The notes beneath the pieces were generated by a model. It was not told where the DNA came from. It saw only the letters and a list, made by a program, of their open reading frames with translations, and ran no database searches. Positions 21,342 to 34,100 of a DNA stretch of 64,000 nt are shown here, in pieces. The translations under genes and the position numbers were made by a program. Origin of the DNA: Asterias amurensis. Lineage: Eukaryota > Echinodermata > Asteroidea > Forcipulatida > Asteriidae. Where the stretch lies: NCBI RefSeq assembly GCF_032118995.1, contig NC_092666.1, positions 10,118,501 through 10,182,500 of the forward strand. Direction: 5' to 3'. Numbering within the stretch: the stretch's first letter is position 1; each line of letters begins with the position of its first letter.

Positions 21342-23659
21342 TCCCAGCAGGCACACGACGTCTTTCTGACGTCATATTATGTAAGCTTGGGCGGTTCCTT
21401 CGATTACCCGGTTCTACCCGGTTCCAAATTGAAAACCGGACTTGCGGTTCCACTCTTCTGTGGAACCGGGTACCCGCTTTTGACGGTTCCGATTTTAAAA
21501 GACCGAGTCCCAATTATAAAAGGCTCTGTGGAGCCGATCCTGCGACGAACCGGCTCTAGAAATTGAGGCTTGATGTTGAAAGCGGTGACCGCAGATACAG
21601 CGTGCAAAGGCTTCAAGCCGACATGAGTATCAACTATCACATGTGGCTGCATACACAGTGCACACACATAGGCATCTTCTACAACCACCACATGTATGCA
21701 CGTACATGTCATGCATATACATGTACATGTATAGACAGCACGTTGTGATTGGCTGCCGATATATCCATATTCATAAAAGCTTGCCCCATGCACAAAACAC
21801 ACAGTGCTGTATGTATGTATGTATGTATGTATGTATGTATGTATGTATGTATGTATGTACAGGCATGTACAGGCATAGTACACTTGTATGTACAGAGACG
21901 ACACACTGCATGCACTACGGATGTACTGCACTACGGATGTACTACACTACGGACATACTGCTACACAACGATCGTACTGCCGGCTAAATCAAAGACTTGT
22001 TTAAATGCAGGGAAAATAGGTGCTCGGTGGCACGATGTCTGATCATTGGGATGGGTATTCTGGTATTTTCTTTAAAAATAGATCGGCTCCAATTGTGTGT
22101 GTTTGAGCTCGGAACCGATGTCTGATTAACTTGGTTATTTCCAGTTAAAATAGATCGGCTCAATTGTGTGTGTGTGAGCTCGGGACGGGCGGCTTATGTT
22201 TTATATTGAATTGGAACCGGGTATGTCTCAGAACCGAGCTTTTTTTCGGAACCGGAACCGAGCCCCAAATTTCTGGAACCGCCCAAGCTTAATATTATGG
22301 TTGATTTTGAGTCGCGACGTCAGATTACCAAAAAGTGACTAAAATACAACGTCGGATTGGCGACAAGAATCAAACGTAAATTAATAACGTCGTATGGACG
22401 TCGTAAGATGGTCATGACTATAATAACTAAAATGTAACCGAAAATGAACGTTACATTTTAGGTAGATTTATAACTTAATAGTTACGTCATTGACCAGACG
22501 TTGCTTAGACGTAATTTTATTGTCATAGTCTAACCATCGTTTTATTACAACAGTCTGACCATAATAAGACGTCGCATTAGTGTTTGTATTTTAACCAGAT
22601 AGTAACGTCATTGAGCAGACGTTGCACAGACGTTTTTTGTATGTCCCTTTGTAACCATAACTGTATTACCATAAGCCGACCATAAACAAACGTCACATTA
22701 TTGTTTGTATAAGAACCAGTTAGTAGCGTCATTATATTTTGGTCAACCTGTGACGTCATTATGACGTCATAATATGTACATATTTCGTCATATTATGGTT
22801 AGCTTGCAACGGCAATTTACCGTCACGACATCATTTGCATATTATGCAAATTTTGAGGTCAGACTTAGATGTGGTTACATACTGCAACATACAACAAATT
22901 AAGCGGTAATTAGATACTACAAACACATGTTTTGTTTTGTTTGTGTTAAATATCAATAGATTTTGTGATATTTTAAATGTGTGAACTAAATTTGACGGCT
23001 TTATTCCAAAATATTAATTAAAACTACAAAGTTTTAATTACAATCTATAACACCCATGAATGCAAAATTCTTGAAACCGATCGGTATATATACACATGCT
23101 GTACCATTGAATAGTATAATAGGTGCGGTGATTAGAGGGCAACGAAGGAGATCAAGCGGATTGTATGTATGTATGCATTGTATTAATTGATAATGTGAAT
23201 TATTAAAAATCAATTATAACTAATAAATAATTATAAATGTAGATAATGTTAATGTAACGTCGGGTTTGGGGTATTCCAATGACGTCTAAACGATGTCATT
23301 AATTGACAATACGCCGACGTCGGTTTGTGGTCGGAAAAACTACGTTGTATCATGGTCGATAACAGACGTCCTACAAACTTTCACATAGAACCATGAACCG
23401 ACCATCACCCGACGTCGGGATTTGACGTCATATTTTGGGAAATTTGCCGACGTCTAAATGACGTCTATTTATTGACCGTCTGTCGACGTCGGTTTGTGGT
23501 CGGAAAAATTACGTTGTATCATGGTCGCTAACAGACGTCGGTAATGGTCGGTAACAGACGTCCTACAAACTTTCACATAGAACCATGAGCCAACCGTCAT
23601 CCGACGTCGGGATGTGACGTCGGTTTAACGTTACTGTGACCAACTTGTGCCTGCTGGGA
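21342..23659. mobile_element. GACGTC-rich element with TCCCAGCAGGCAC ends
   Basis: The termini TCCCAGCAGGCAC and GTGCCTGCTGGGA are perfect inverted repeats. The interior has many GACGT/ACGTC motifs, three diverged units at about 22490-22740 (AGTAACGTCATTGA..CAGACG) and two about 170-bp units at 23310-23620 (GACGTCGGTTTGTGGTCGGA). It lies inside a CTTCGACAAT|TACCAA MITE fragment. I do not assign a superfamily. Confidence 0.65.
21382..22291. mobile_element. hAT-type MITE, 910 bp, 8-bp target duplication
   Basis: Inverted ends TAAGCTTGGGCGGTTCC and GGAACCGCCCAAGCTTA are flanked by a perfect 8-bp duplication ATATTATG (21374-21381 and 22292-22299). Subterminal GGAACCGG motifs and a (TGTA)n microsatellite (about 21810-21858) are inside. 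The 8-bp duplication and TA-type end fit hAT. Confidence 0.85.
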
Positions 23660-24289
23660 TAATTACCAAATGTGCCCAGTTTAAAAATAAACCATGGATA
23701 TAATAGTATATCTCCATGGTTAGACCATGGAGAAAGAAATAGGAGGTACACTGGTTCATCACAACCCGTACACCATTGTGTGGAAACGATAGTAGAAGAA
23801 AGGCAGGTTGTGGGTCCCCATTTATTTACCACAACTATTTTCATTCCACATACCACCACCAAGGTCCCTTGCGGTCATCACTAAAGTTCGTGCATGCGCG
23901 AGAGTGTTTTTCTGGCAAAAACACGCCCATTTTATGTTAATTGCCCACCTTGTCCTAGGAAAAAAAATACGCGAGCGGCGAAGGACATACGTGTACACAC
24001 ATGTATATGCTGACGTAATGACGTGACACATGTTAGACACTGCCAGAACACTAAACGCTGTCAATCTACATCCATGGTAAAAGATTCTCCCGAATTTCGT
24101 CGACCCGTAGACATTCCATTGGAAAAAGGTAGATCCATCTTCACTTATTATAGTTCCATTTGGAGTAATATTTTGGCGTTTTGGATTATAATAGAAGTGT
24201 TTTTATGACTTATTTTATGAAGTTCTCACGTTTTTGAAAGTAAACCAAAAAGGGGGGGTTAAAGAGAGCGTGTTTGGACGATTCCATTA

Positions 24290-24815
24290 CACCGCAGGGG
24301 TGGTACATTATGCAAGATGAATATTTACCATTTTACGTGCCTTTTATTGAGTTGAAAAAAATATTATACTTAAATCTCCCCTTGTGTAGTAACTTTCATT
24401 TCCAGAGTGGCGACTTAGGTACTTACAAGAAAGAAAAAACAGCAGCTATAAAAACCAAAAATAAAAAAATGCAACTGAGCCCTCAGATAAATCAGATATT
24501 ACTCCTGTGGTGTAGTGGGATCGTCCGAGTTCGTCGAAAGACAACGTGGCCATATTTTTGTTACTAAACTCGGGGTAAAAAAAACACTCTTTTACAATTA
24601 AAAATACAATTTTTTCAGAAGTTTGAAAGTGATTTTGGTGCATATGACTCTTGTGCATATATTTAATGGTTGACTTATGTACAAATGATCTGTTAACTTA
24701 AAGTGCATTTAAAAATTGTTGTCATGAGTTGTCGTAAAACGTTAGCCGTACGTTTTATTACGACAACTCATGAAGGGGTCGTGAGTTGTCAGTATTTAGT
24801 GGGACCGTTAGTATG
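24290..24815. mobile_element. GTCGCACTAAATACC element, inverted, decayed copy
   Basis: The right arm (24495-24815, ending GTCAGTATTTAGTGGGACC) and spacer of the family are recognisable. The left arm is reduced to 24290-24440. A small hairpin with ACGTTAGCCGTACGT lies in the terminal part. Confidence 0.6.
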
Positions 24816-24821
24816 TACTAG

Positions 24822-25325
24822 TGGTAGTGTAGTGACTAGACTGGATGTCGGACAACTCGACAGTTTGGACAACTCGACGGTTGAGACAACTCGACGGTTG
24901 AGACAGCTTGACCATTCGGACAACTCGACGGTTCAGACAACTCGACTTTGAGACAACTCGATGGATGGCCAATTAATTATGAGTAGACAAGTCAATGGAA
25001 TGGTTGAATGGTCGACCTCCGTTACTGACATGTTTACACAAATTTCCTGTAATCCTAACCCTAACCCTAACCCTACCCTACCCCCACCCTACCCCCCCCC
25101 CCCTTTCACAGCTGCTCTTCCCGGCCCTGTGCGCGTCCCGCGCTGAGTCTCTGAGGCCCACGTCACGGCCATCCGTCGACTTGTCTTGATCCTAAGTCGA
25201 GTCTGACAGTTGAAAAAAACGTCCGTCGAGTTGTCCGAACGATCGAGCTGTCTCATTTGTTGAGTTGTCCGAACGGTCAAGTTGTCCGACGGACGAGTTG
25301 TCTAACCACTAGACTAGTAGTATAA
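24822..25325. mobile_element. Foldback array of GACAACTCGA repeats
   Basis: GACAACTCGACGGTT-type units run forward at 24850-24965 and as TCGAGTTGTCCGAAC in reverse at 25190-25305. The outer ends share AGTG-ACTAGACT in inverse orientation. The centre holds the telomere-like tract at 25050 and a C-run. Confidence 0.7.
25050..25085 (+). repeat. Telomere-like (CCCTAA)n tract
   Basis: CCTAACCCTAACCCTAACCC followed by CCTA/CCCCA degenerate units. It is the animal telomere motif but sits in the loop of a foldback element, so it is interstitial. Confidence 0.85.
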
Positions 25326-26325
25326 ATATCGGACACTTCGGCACCTGCAAACTCAGCACCTTGCAAACTCGGCACCTTGCAAACTCGGCACCCACTCGGT
25401 ACCAAGAATGTCGGCACCATACAAACTCGGCACCAGCCTTTTATTGACTGACAAACTCGGCACCAAGTAAAAATCACCTCGAAGAGTCAAATGGTTAAAA
25501 ATAAAGTAACGTACATGTACTTACGCAATAACAAAATGGTTTGATAGTAAGTATAGCAATGTAAATGCTGTTAATGGCAAACTTACTAGTTATGGGAGTT
25601 GATAAGAATTCCGAACTCTCGAGAAAATTTTGGGCCCTCGGGAAATTTACCGTGGCGCCCGCACCGTGTTCAGTCAACAAGTTTTTAAAATGTTGTTTAT
25701 GCTGAAATTGCGTCCATGTTGATGAAAGTGCAGCGCCATTTTTGTATGTGTCTGGGGCTTTGAACGATTTTAATAAGGGTTTGTTTAGTTTGATTAATGG
25801 TTTTCAATGGATTTTTGCTTTTTAACAGAGTGTGATTTGGTGAAAGGCGCCGGCCGTGATCGGGGGACTAATTTCCTGACGGTTCCGCGACAGTTGTGTG
25901 CGTGATAGCTCACACCAAAGATCATTTGGTGCACCATCGATCCTGTTCAGTGTTATTTTTTTCCCCGTCCCATGATATACAACGTCGCTTCTATTTTCTG
26001 GTAAATTTTACGATAATTGTATTCCAATAATATTTGTAATGTTATTACTAATAAAATAACTTGATAACAGGATCAAGCTTTTTATGGGACTATGGTGGGA
26101 CTGAACTTTTACATAGAAGTGAGGCCTACCACGCAGTGTGAAAATCAAACTTTTTCAACTGGTTGCTGAGTCTGTATTTGTACATGTGCCGAGTTTGTGG
26201 GTGCCGAGTTGTAGGTGTCGAGTTTGCAAGGTGCCGAGTTTGCAGATGTGCCGAGTTTGTAAGGTGCGGAGTTTGCAAGGTGCCGAAGTGACCGGTACCC
26301 GACTAGTACTACCTACGTAGCATGA
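25310..26325. mobile_element. Foldback element with AAACTCGGCACC arrays
   Basis: AAACTCGGCACCTTGC units run forward at 25340-25470 and inverted (GGTGCCGAGTTTGC) at 26185-26295. The outer ends share CACTTCGGCACC and ACTAGTA inverted. The 0.7-kb centre has no recognised gene. It directly abuts the preceding GACAACTCGA element. Confidence 0.7.
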
Positions 26326-26334
26326 CTAGATAAC

Positions 26335-26530
26335 TTGGACAGGTTGGAAGTCAGGTTAGCGGAGTGGAGTCTTGCCCTGCCTTCCACCTCTGGGACCCCG
26401 GGGGCACTGTGGATTGGGTTTTTCACTTTCAGTTCCTACTTGACTTCATGGGTTTTCCCTGGAACAAATCTCTTGGGTTTTCCTCCCACTTCTAAAACTG
26501 AAGTTTCTTCAATTGTCTTCTCACCTTGTG
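26335..26530 (+). repeat. Possible decayed SINE-like repeat
   Basis: The stretch CCTTCCACCTCTGGGACCCC followed by TGGGTTTTTC and TTTTCCTCCCACTTCTAAAA has the look of a dispersed tRNA-derived repeat body. No clear A and B boxes remain. Confidence 0.3.
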
Positions 26531-26668
26531 TTTTGTCCTGAATGCTGAAAAGGCTTTGACAGTATTATCATAATCTATACATGTGTAGATGTAGACAGTT
26601 TTAGAAGAGGTGTGACCCACATGAGATATACGAGTTGAAGAGTAATAAAATACCTGAACTGTACAAGC

Positions 26669-27396
26669 CGGTCGCACTAAATACCGACAACTCACGCCCC
26701 TCTCACGACAACTCACGACAACAATTTTTAAATGCACTTTAATAGAACATTTGAACATAATTCAACCGTTTAATATGTGCTCAAGAGTCATATGCATCTA
26801 AATCACTTTCAAACTGTTGAAAAAATTGTACTTTGAAATGTAAAAAAGGTGTTTTTTACCCCAAATTTAGTAATGAACGGAAATATTCGCCATGTTGTCT
26901 TTCGACATACTTGGACGATTCTATTACACCGCAGGGGGCGAGGTAATTTTTGAGGACTGAGTTTTATTTTCGTTTTTGGTTTTAGCTGCTGATTTTTTCT
27001 TTCTTGTTAGTAACTAAGCCGCCACTCTGGAATTCGAAGTTAAAAGGGGAAACTTAAATACAATATTTTTTTAAACTCCATGAGATACATAACAAAATGG
27101 TAAATAATCATCTTGCATATTGTATCACCCCTGCGGTATAATAAAATCGTCCAAGTGCGTCGAAAGACAGCATGGCGGATATTACCATTCGTTACTAAAT
27201 TCGGGTAAAAAACACCTTTTTTTACAATTAAAAACACAATTTTTTCAACAGTTTGAAAATGATTTGGGTGCATATGACCCTTGTGCATATTATTTAACGG
27301 TTGACTTATGTTCAAATATTCTGTTAAAGTGCATTTAAAAATTGTTGTCGTGAGTTGACGTGAGGGGTCGTGAGTTGTCGGTATTTAGTGCGACCC
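26669..27396. mobile_element. Complete GTCGCACTAAATACC palindromic element, 8-bp TSD
   Basis: Arms of about 280 bp (26669-26945 and 27118-27396) are inverted copies beginning GGTCGCACTAAATACCGACA. The flanks carry a perfect 8-bp duplication GTACAAGC (26661-26668 and 27397-27404). Subterminal ACTCACGAC repeats are present and no open frame is. This is the best full-length reference for the copies at 9048, 17390 and 24290. Confidence 0.85.
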
Positions 27397-27409
27397 GTAC
27401 AAGCTGTTT

Positions 27410-28128
27410 AGTCTCAATAACTGGTTGGCATTATATTTTGTACTGTACATGGAGCTCCCACAAGTGGCAAGGAGGAACAGGTGACCAGCACCTCTTCAGC
27501 AATTGCATTAAAACTATTCTGCAAGATCGAATGGTTTTGCAAACAATTTTGTGCAAATCATTTCAGCACGAACAAAACCACTGATCCTGAACTCAAAATC
27601 TACTTATTTGTGCACGATCGCTCGATAGCTTCTACTTGAAATACGATTTCAGATTTGCGTCTCTGATCGGTCTCCTACCACGCTTGTTTGTTTCAACATT
27701 CAAAGAATTGTCAACTTCAGGGCCGTCATGGACAGTTTACAATAATAGTATCTCAATCGGTCGACTCAATCATTGAGTCTTGGATACAAGGTTCCTTTCA
27801 TCGACTAAAAATTTAGTCAGGATGCTCTGCCTGCAACAGAGAAAAATGCATGCGAAATGCCGTTATGAAATAGCCGACTTCTGGGTACCAGTCCCTGCAC
27901 ACTATTTATACAAAAAGTTCAATCTACTAGTTCATTGAAACTGTGTTTTTTGTGGGTTGTGAAGTATTTTTAAAAATGTTTTGCCTGGGCGCTACATTTT
28001 TTGAATGGGCGCATTTGATATTTTGAGAATTTTTGACGAGCCCACAAAAAAATGCGTGTAGAGAACCCTGAAAATAAGCATTTCAAAATTGTTTTTGCAG
28101 CTCTTTATTTATTTATTTTTTTTAACAG
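27410..28128. other. Upstream region of the Ig receptor gene
   Basis: No exon is recognised except that 28129-28145 is the 5' UTR part of the first coding exon (acceptor TTTTTTTTAACAG). A non-coding first exon and promoter probably lie here or further left, but nothing in the sequence fixes them. Confidence 0.35.
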
Positions 28129-28145
28129 GATATTCATCATCAATC

Positions 28146-31100
28146 ATGATTGGGATAGTAGTAATCGTCGTCACTCTCTGCTGTGCTGCATGTACCTTTA
28201 GCATCTCTCCGACGCACTTTGAATTCGAGAGAGGCACTGAAGGGGTTGTACCTTGTCCTGCTATGGTGGATAGAGGCTATGCGGCAAGTGACACTGAAGC
28301 GATCTACTGGTCTTTCTTACCGAAGGGAAGCTCAGAGCCCCCAGGACAAATAATAGCATACTTCCGCGGAAATACTACTCATCAAAGTGGTCATCCTGAG
28401 TGGTATGACATTCGAAATACTTCGTTGGTGATCACCAATGTAACTATGTCAGCAGAAGGCACATATAGCTACAGGTTTGTTCCGTGGGATAAACGACACG
28501 AAGAAGGATCAGTTGAAGTTTCTGAAAAAGGTGAGTAAATGCATCCTTTCACTTAATTGCTTGTACGTTGTACGATTGTGCAGATTCGAGAGTGGGATTC
28601 GAACCAACGACCTCAGGATTACTAGCTTTCAGTTGCTAGAGCGCCGGCACGTTAATCCGGAGGTCGTTGGTTCAAATCCCACTCTAGTCATTTCTTTGTT
28701 CAACTCCCAAAAATATTAAAAAATTTACCCAGTCAGTTTCCCTTGTCAGGTGCAACTTCCTACAATTGACATGAGTGGTGACAAAGCTAATTTCAACGCA
28801 CAGAATTAATAAACTGTTTATGGAAAGTCAGGAATGTACCAATAGTTTCTGTTGTGGTTTAAAAACTGGTTTGTTTCAATGAGGAAGTGGGCGTTTGTCT
28901 CCCACGGCAACACCAGATACAAACTGAACCATGTGGTAGGCCTACACCATACATGCCATAATCAAAATTTACAGTGCATCTTTTTGTGTAAAGTATTAAC
29001 GGCCTGCAATCGCCTGAGGCTTGCTGGGTTTATTCTTCAAACTACAACTTAAAACAAAATTACACAGGGAATTTCAATAACATTGTCCTTGCAGTTTCCG
29101 GCAAATCAAAACGGCCTAAGGTTTCTCTTTATATCGACGATCAACTGTTATGTGAAGGTAAAGATTCATCCCACACAGTTAAAGTGCCATCCGACACAGC
29201 TGAACTCAACTTGACATGCAGTGTTGAACATGCTAAGCCGGCTGTGAACATCAGTTGGTTTGTCTGGCTTCCAATTTTGAACAGATGGGAGGAAATTCCG
29301 ACTCAAGCCAAGTTGGAAAATGCTTCCTGCAATATATCTGCATTAGGTGAGTCTTTCCATGATACATTTTTAGCTGTTGACTAGACCTACATGTACATGT
29401 AAGTACAGAAAACAGTCTGTACTGTAATTCTTTTTTTAATGAAATGAGAAGTTGAAATGAAACGTTTTTTTTCTTCAGGCTGGTTTGACGCATAATAGTA
29501 ACAATAAAATAATTTTATCTTCATCCTTTGTGCTCGGGTGTCGTTTGAAAACCCCAGATTCTGCTATAAAAAAAACTAAGGTACACTTATTGCCGGTGTC
29601 CCAGGGAATTCTGTCCGCCGGAGATTCGGTCTCCATACGGGAAATTAACATGGGCTGTAGGAGGATGGTTCAAAAGAGGGCGCTATCAAACAAAAATTTG
29701 TACACATCTTGCCCCATGGGGGGACGGAATCTCCTGACACACCGGTGTCCCAGGGAATTTTGGCCGCCGGAGATTCGGTCCCTCAATGGGAAATTAACAT
29801 GGGCTGAGGAGGATGGTTCAAAAGAGGGCGCTATCAGAAGAAGTTTGTACACAGTTTGCTGTATTTGGGGACAGAATCTTCGGGGAACAGAATCTCCTGC
29901 TACACCAGTGTCTCATGATTCCCGTAAGTTTCTTTTCAGTATCCAAAGCATTTTTAACAGCCCTACGGTGTTTTAAAGGGTCTACATGTATGTACTATTT
30001 GTAGGACAAAAAAACACACTGTCCACAGATTTACACTAAACTTACACAGTTTGGAGATAATGATAGTAGAAAACTTCCCTGAAAATATTATGTGCTGAGG
30101 TGCTGTAGTTGTTGAGAAATGAGTAAAACAATGTCATGAACATAATTTTCGTCTCACAGATCATGAGACGAAAATTATTTTAAGCATGTAAAAACGTATT
30201 TTCATGACATTGTTGTACTCATTTCTCAAAAACTACAGACCTCAGCAACTTATATTTTAAGGTACGCTTTCTACTATCATTATCTTCGTTTAACCCACAG
30301 ATAAACACCACAGATAAACACCAATACCTACATTCCACTAACTGTCACCCCCGACACTGCAAAACCAGCATAGCCTACAGTCAGGCCCTCAGACTCTGTC
30401 GAATCTGTTCTAATGATTCTGTTTTTATCCACCACTCACAGGAACTTAAGAAACACCTTGTTTCCAGGGGTCATAGCTCTCTAGCAGTCCATCGAGCTAT
30501 CCAGAAAGTCAAGGCTGGTTCTAGGGAGTCGGTACTTTCCAAATCGACCCAAGAAACAACAGAGTCCTACGGGGAAAGTTCCTTTTGTTGTCACTTTCCA
30601 CCCCTCACTTCCTCCCATTCGTAAAATAACCAGTTCTAACCATCACATTCTTCACACATCAGATCGACTTCAACGTGCTGTGCAGGAAGAACCCATAGTT
30701 GCCTACAGACGCCCACCAAGTCTCAGGGATCTCATTGTCCGAGCAGAAGTCCCTCCCATTAATGATGATGTTAATTCCCCTCTACCACAGGGAACTTTTA
30801 GGTGTTCCAACATCTCCAAATGCATCGTCTGTAGACAACACATCAGGGAATCGGACTCCTTCACCAGTAACACCGGCGGTACCACCCATAAGACAAGGGG
30901 TCATGTCACCTGCACCACCACTATTCTCATTTATCTCATATCTTGCAGAGTCTGTGGTGTTCAATATATAGGTGAAACAAGAACTACACTCAAGAGGCGT
31001 TTCTACGGCCACAGATCTACAGTCAAGACCCAAAAGCTAGATACACCTGTAGGTCATCACTTCAATCTTCCTAATCACTCAATTTCTGACATGATCTTAC

Positions 31101-34100
31101 AGGGCATAGAGGCACTAGGCAACCACAGAGAGACTGTGCGTTTGAGTAGGGAGAAACTCTGGATTAGACGCCTCCAGACCATTCAACCCCATGGTCTGAA
31201 CATCCAAGAAGGAAACGACTAATAAACCTTTTGTTTTGCTGTCTCCTTTTTTCCCCATAGCCTTTTAGCCTGAGCCTCATTCACTAATAAATTACTTATT
31301 ACCCAACCTCACCACCCTTGATGTTGTCCTTTGTGTTTCCATCTTCTTGCTTGTGGTCAAGCCAGTCCCTTCCCTTCACCCCCCCCCCCTTTTTGTCCCC
31401 CTATTAATTGTTTACCCCCTGCTTTTTTATGTATGCTTTCTAACCCCATTCATGTATTTCCACTTCACTGCTTATGTTTCACTTAGTTACCTGTTCATGT
31501 TTGTTGTGTTGTCATTTAGCCTTCGAGAAAGACTCTGCTAGGGTCGAAACGTCAGGCCATTAACTATTTTTTGCATCATTATCTTCAAACGGTGTAAGTT
31601 TAATCTAAATCTGTGGACATGATGTTTTGTGTCACAAAAAGTACCCAAATCCTTTTGTAACCAAGCAGGTTTCAAAGTATTGTTAAAATTGAAATTTTAT
31701 TTTTTTAAATAATACTTCTATCCACTCTTAGATTGCTTCTTTGTGAGCGACACGTTTAACTCCAAGGTGACAGTAAAGACATTACTGGAAAGAAATAACT
31801 CTACATTTAAGTGTGTCGCAAAGAACAGTAGGCTTGAAGACTTCAAGGTGACGATCATCAAAACTAATATCGATATTGTGACTGGTAGGTATTTTGAAGC
31901 ATCGTAAGACAATAAGATGTAGTGTGTTCAAGCTTTGAGGATTAATATGCCAGTGAAAAGGGTTGGGATTCCTGACAAAGGCAACTCAGTAAGCATCCAC
32001 AGATTGATTTAAATGCCAAGCTGGTGACATCCAACTCTCAAACAAACATTGGTTGAAACCCACCAAGAACTTAAAGGCCTAGGGTGTCGTGTTGAGGATT
32101 GAATGAAGATTCAGTGGTATTTCTGGGGCTGGAAAATTAACATCTTCGGGGAAGTCACACGAGTAGCTAACTTTGCTGCTAACTCCAAAAGCATAAGCAG
32201 CGAAAACTTCCGCTGCTAACTCAACTTAGTGGCAAAACTTTATACTTTGTCTGCAGATAAGGAATTTAGCAGTGTTTTTTTTTCGTGTGAATGCAACTGA
32301 CCTTAGCTACATGGCTGTAAACATCATGATTTCTTGTCACTGCCTTCACAGTTCTGGTGGAAGTATTTTACTTATCTACCCTGTAGGTGGAAGATAAGGC
32401 TGCTCTTTCAAATCGAGTCTGTGAGCATATTGCACCGCATTTCTGGAATAAACGTCCTCGATTTATATTATTAGGACCCTGTTAACATGGATGTTTATAA
32501 ATCTGTTCTGAAGCTATTTTATTGTGAACGGGGAACGATTTCATCCAGCACTTTTGCATAGCAAAATATTTTGACTGAAGTTATTTTGTGTCATAGTTGT
32601 TGCTCCCCACAGTACATGTTTGTATCTAGTGTCTTAAAGGCAGTGGACACTATTGGTAGTTACTCAAAATAATTATTAGCATAAAACCTTACTTGGTAAC
32701 GAGTAATGGGGAGAGGTTGATGCCTCTGTGAAGTGATGTAAGTTTTTGAAAAAGAAGTAATTTTCCACGAATTTGATTTCGAGACCTCAGAATTAGATTT
32801 TGAGGTCTTGAAATCAAGCATCTGAAAGCTCACAACTTCGTGTGACAAGGGTGTTTTTTCTTTCATAGTTATCTTGCAACTTCAGCGACCAATTGAGCTC
32901 AAATATCACAGGTTTGTTATTTTATGCATATGTTGAGATACACTAAGTGAGAAGACTGGTCTTCGACAATTACCAATAGTGTCCAGTGTCTTTAATGTTA
33001 ATGCTTTTTACTGTACGGGAAATCCTGTGGTATTTCCTCGCCTTTAACCGCTTTCTTTGCACTTATTTTGTGGTTGTAAGGTTTTAGCATTGAATCATCG
33101 TCCTAATGGGCTTGTGTTTATTATGGATACATGGCCACAATATAAATCAATAACTTAATATTATTAAAATTGCCCCTCTATTTTAAATTCATCTTTATGC
33201 ATTGATTCCAGTTATCTCAAGAATAATATTGTTGTTTGTTTCAGCTTATCCAAAAGTTACTACCGGACTCGGTTCGGTTGAACCACCATCAACGCCTTCA
33301 ACTAATAATGCCTCAACCACACTCCTGGTTGTAACCATCCTGGGCATAATCCTGCTAACAGTGGTAAGTTTGACAACAAGTTTTAAGCTGATCTGACTTA
33401 CTTTACTGTCGGATCAGGTTTTGTTTTTGTCCCAATGTTCGTTTTTAACAAGGGTCTCGGCCTGGTAGCCAACTTGCCTCTTATTTTTGGCGAATTTGGT
33501 TTCTCGCTTTTTTTTTAATTTTTGTATTAGTCGTATTCTATTTGGGTTTTTTGGGGGAGGGGGTGGGTGGGTTTTACCTTTTTTTTTTTTTTTTTTACAT
33601 GTTTTCAAATTTGTTGCCAGCAGACTACACAATATACCTGTTTATTTTCAAGGACAAAATTCCATTTATATTGTATAATTATGTTAAATCTTTAAAGACA
33701 CTGGACACTATTGGTAACTGTCAAAGACCAGTCTTCTCACTTAGTGTATCGTAACATATGCACAAAATAACAAACCTGTGAAAATTTGAGCTCAATCGGT
33801 CATAGATGTTGTGATATAATAATGAAAGAAAAACCACCCTTGTCACACGAAGTAAGGTGCTTTCAGATGCTTGATTTCCTGACACTCAAAATCTAATTCT
33901 AAGGTCTCGAAATCAAATTCATGTAAAATAACTTCTTTCTCGAAAACTACGTTACTTCAGAGGGGGTCATTTCTCACAGTGTTTCGTACTACCAACAGCT
34001 CCCCATTACTCGTTACCAAGTAAGGTTTTATGCCAATAATTATTTTGAGTAATTACCAATAGTGTCCACTGCCTTTAAGACCTTGTCCACACGGGGCAAC

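Larger units (their letters stand above)
20728..23965. mobile_element. Composite element with CCTAGGACGAACGTGGGC ends
   Basis: TTTTTTTCCTAGGACGAACG at about 20723 is inverted at about 23950 (CCTTGTCCTAGGAAAAAAAA). The inner continuation also matches (GGGCAATTTACATAAATGGGC against its complement). The end resembles the foldback at 1-331. Inside are a MITE fragment, a GACGTC-rich element and a hAT MITE. No transposase was found. Confidence 0.6.

Noticed and set aside
24840-25310. CRISPR-like array of regularly spaced repeats
   Set aside because: This is eukaryotic DNA, the repeats are short and diverged without unique spacers, and they are arranged as two inverted arrays.
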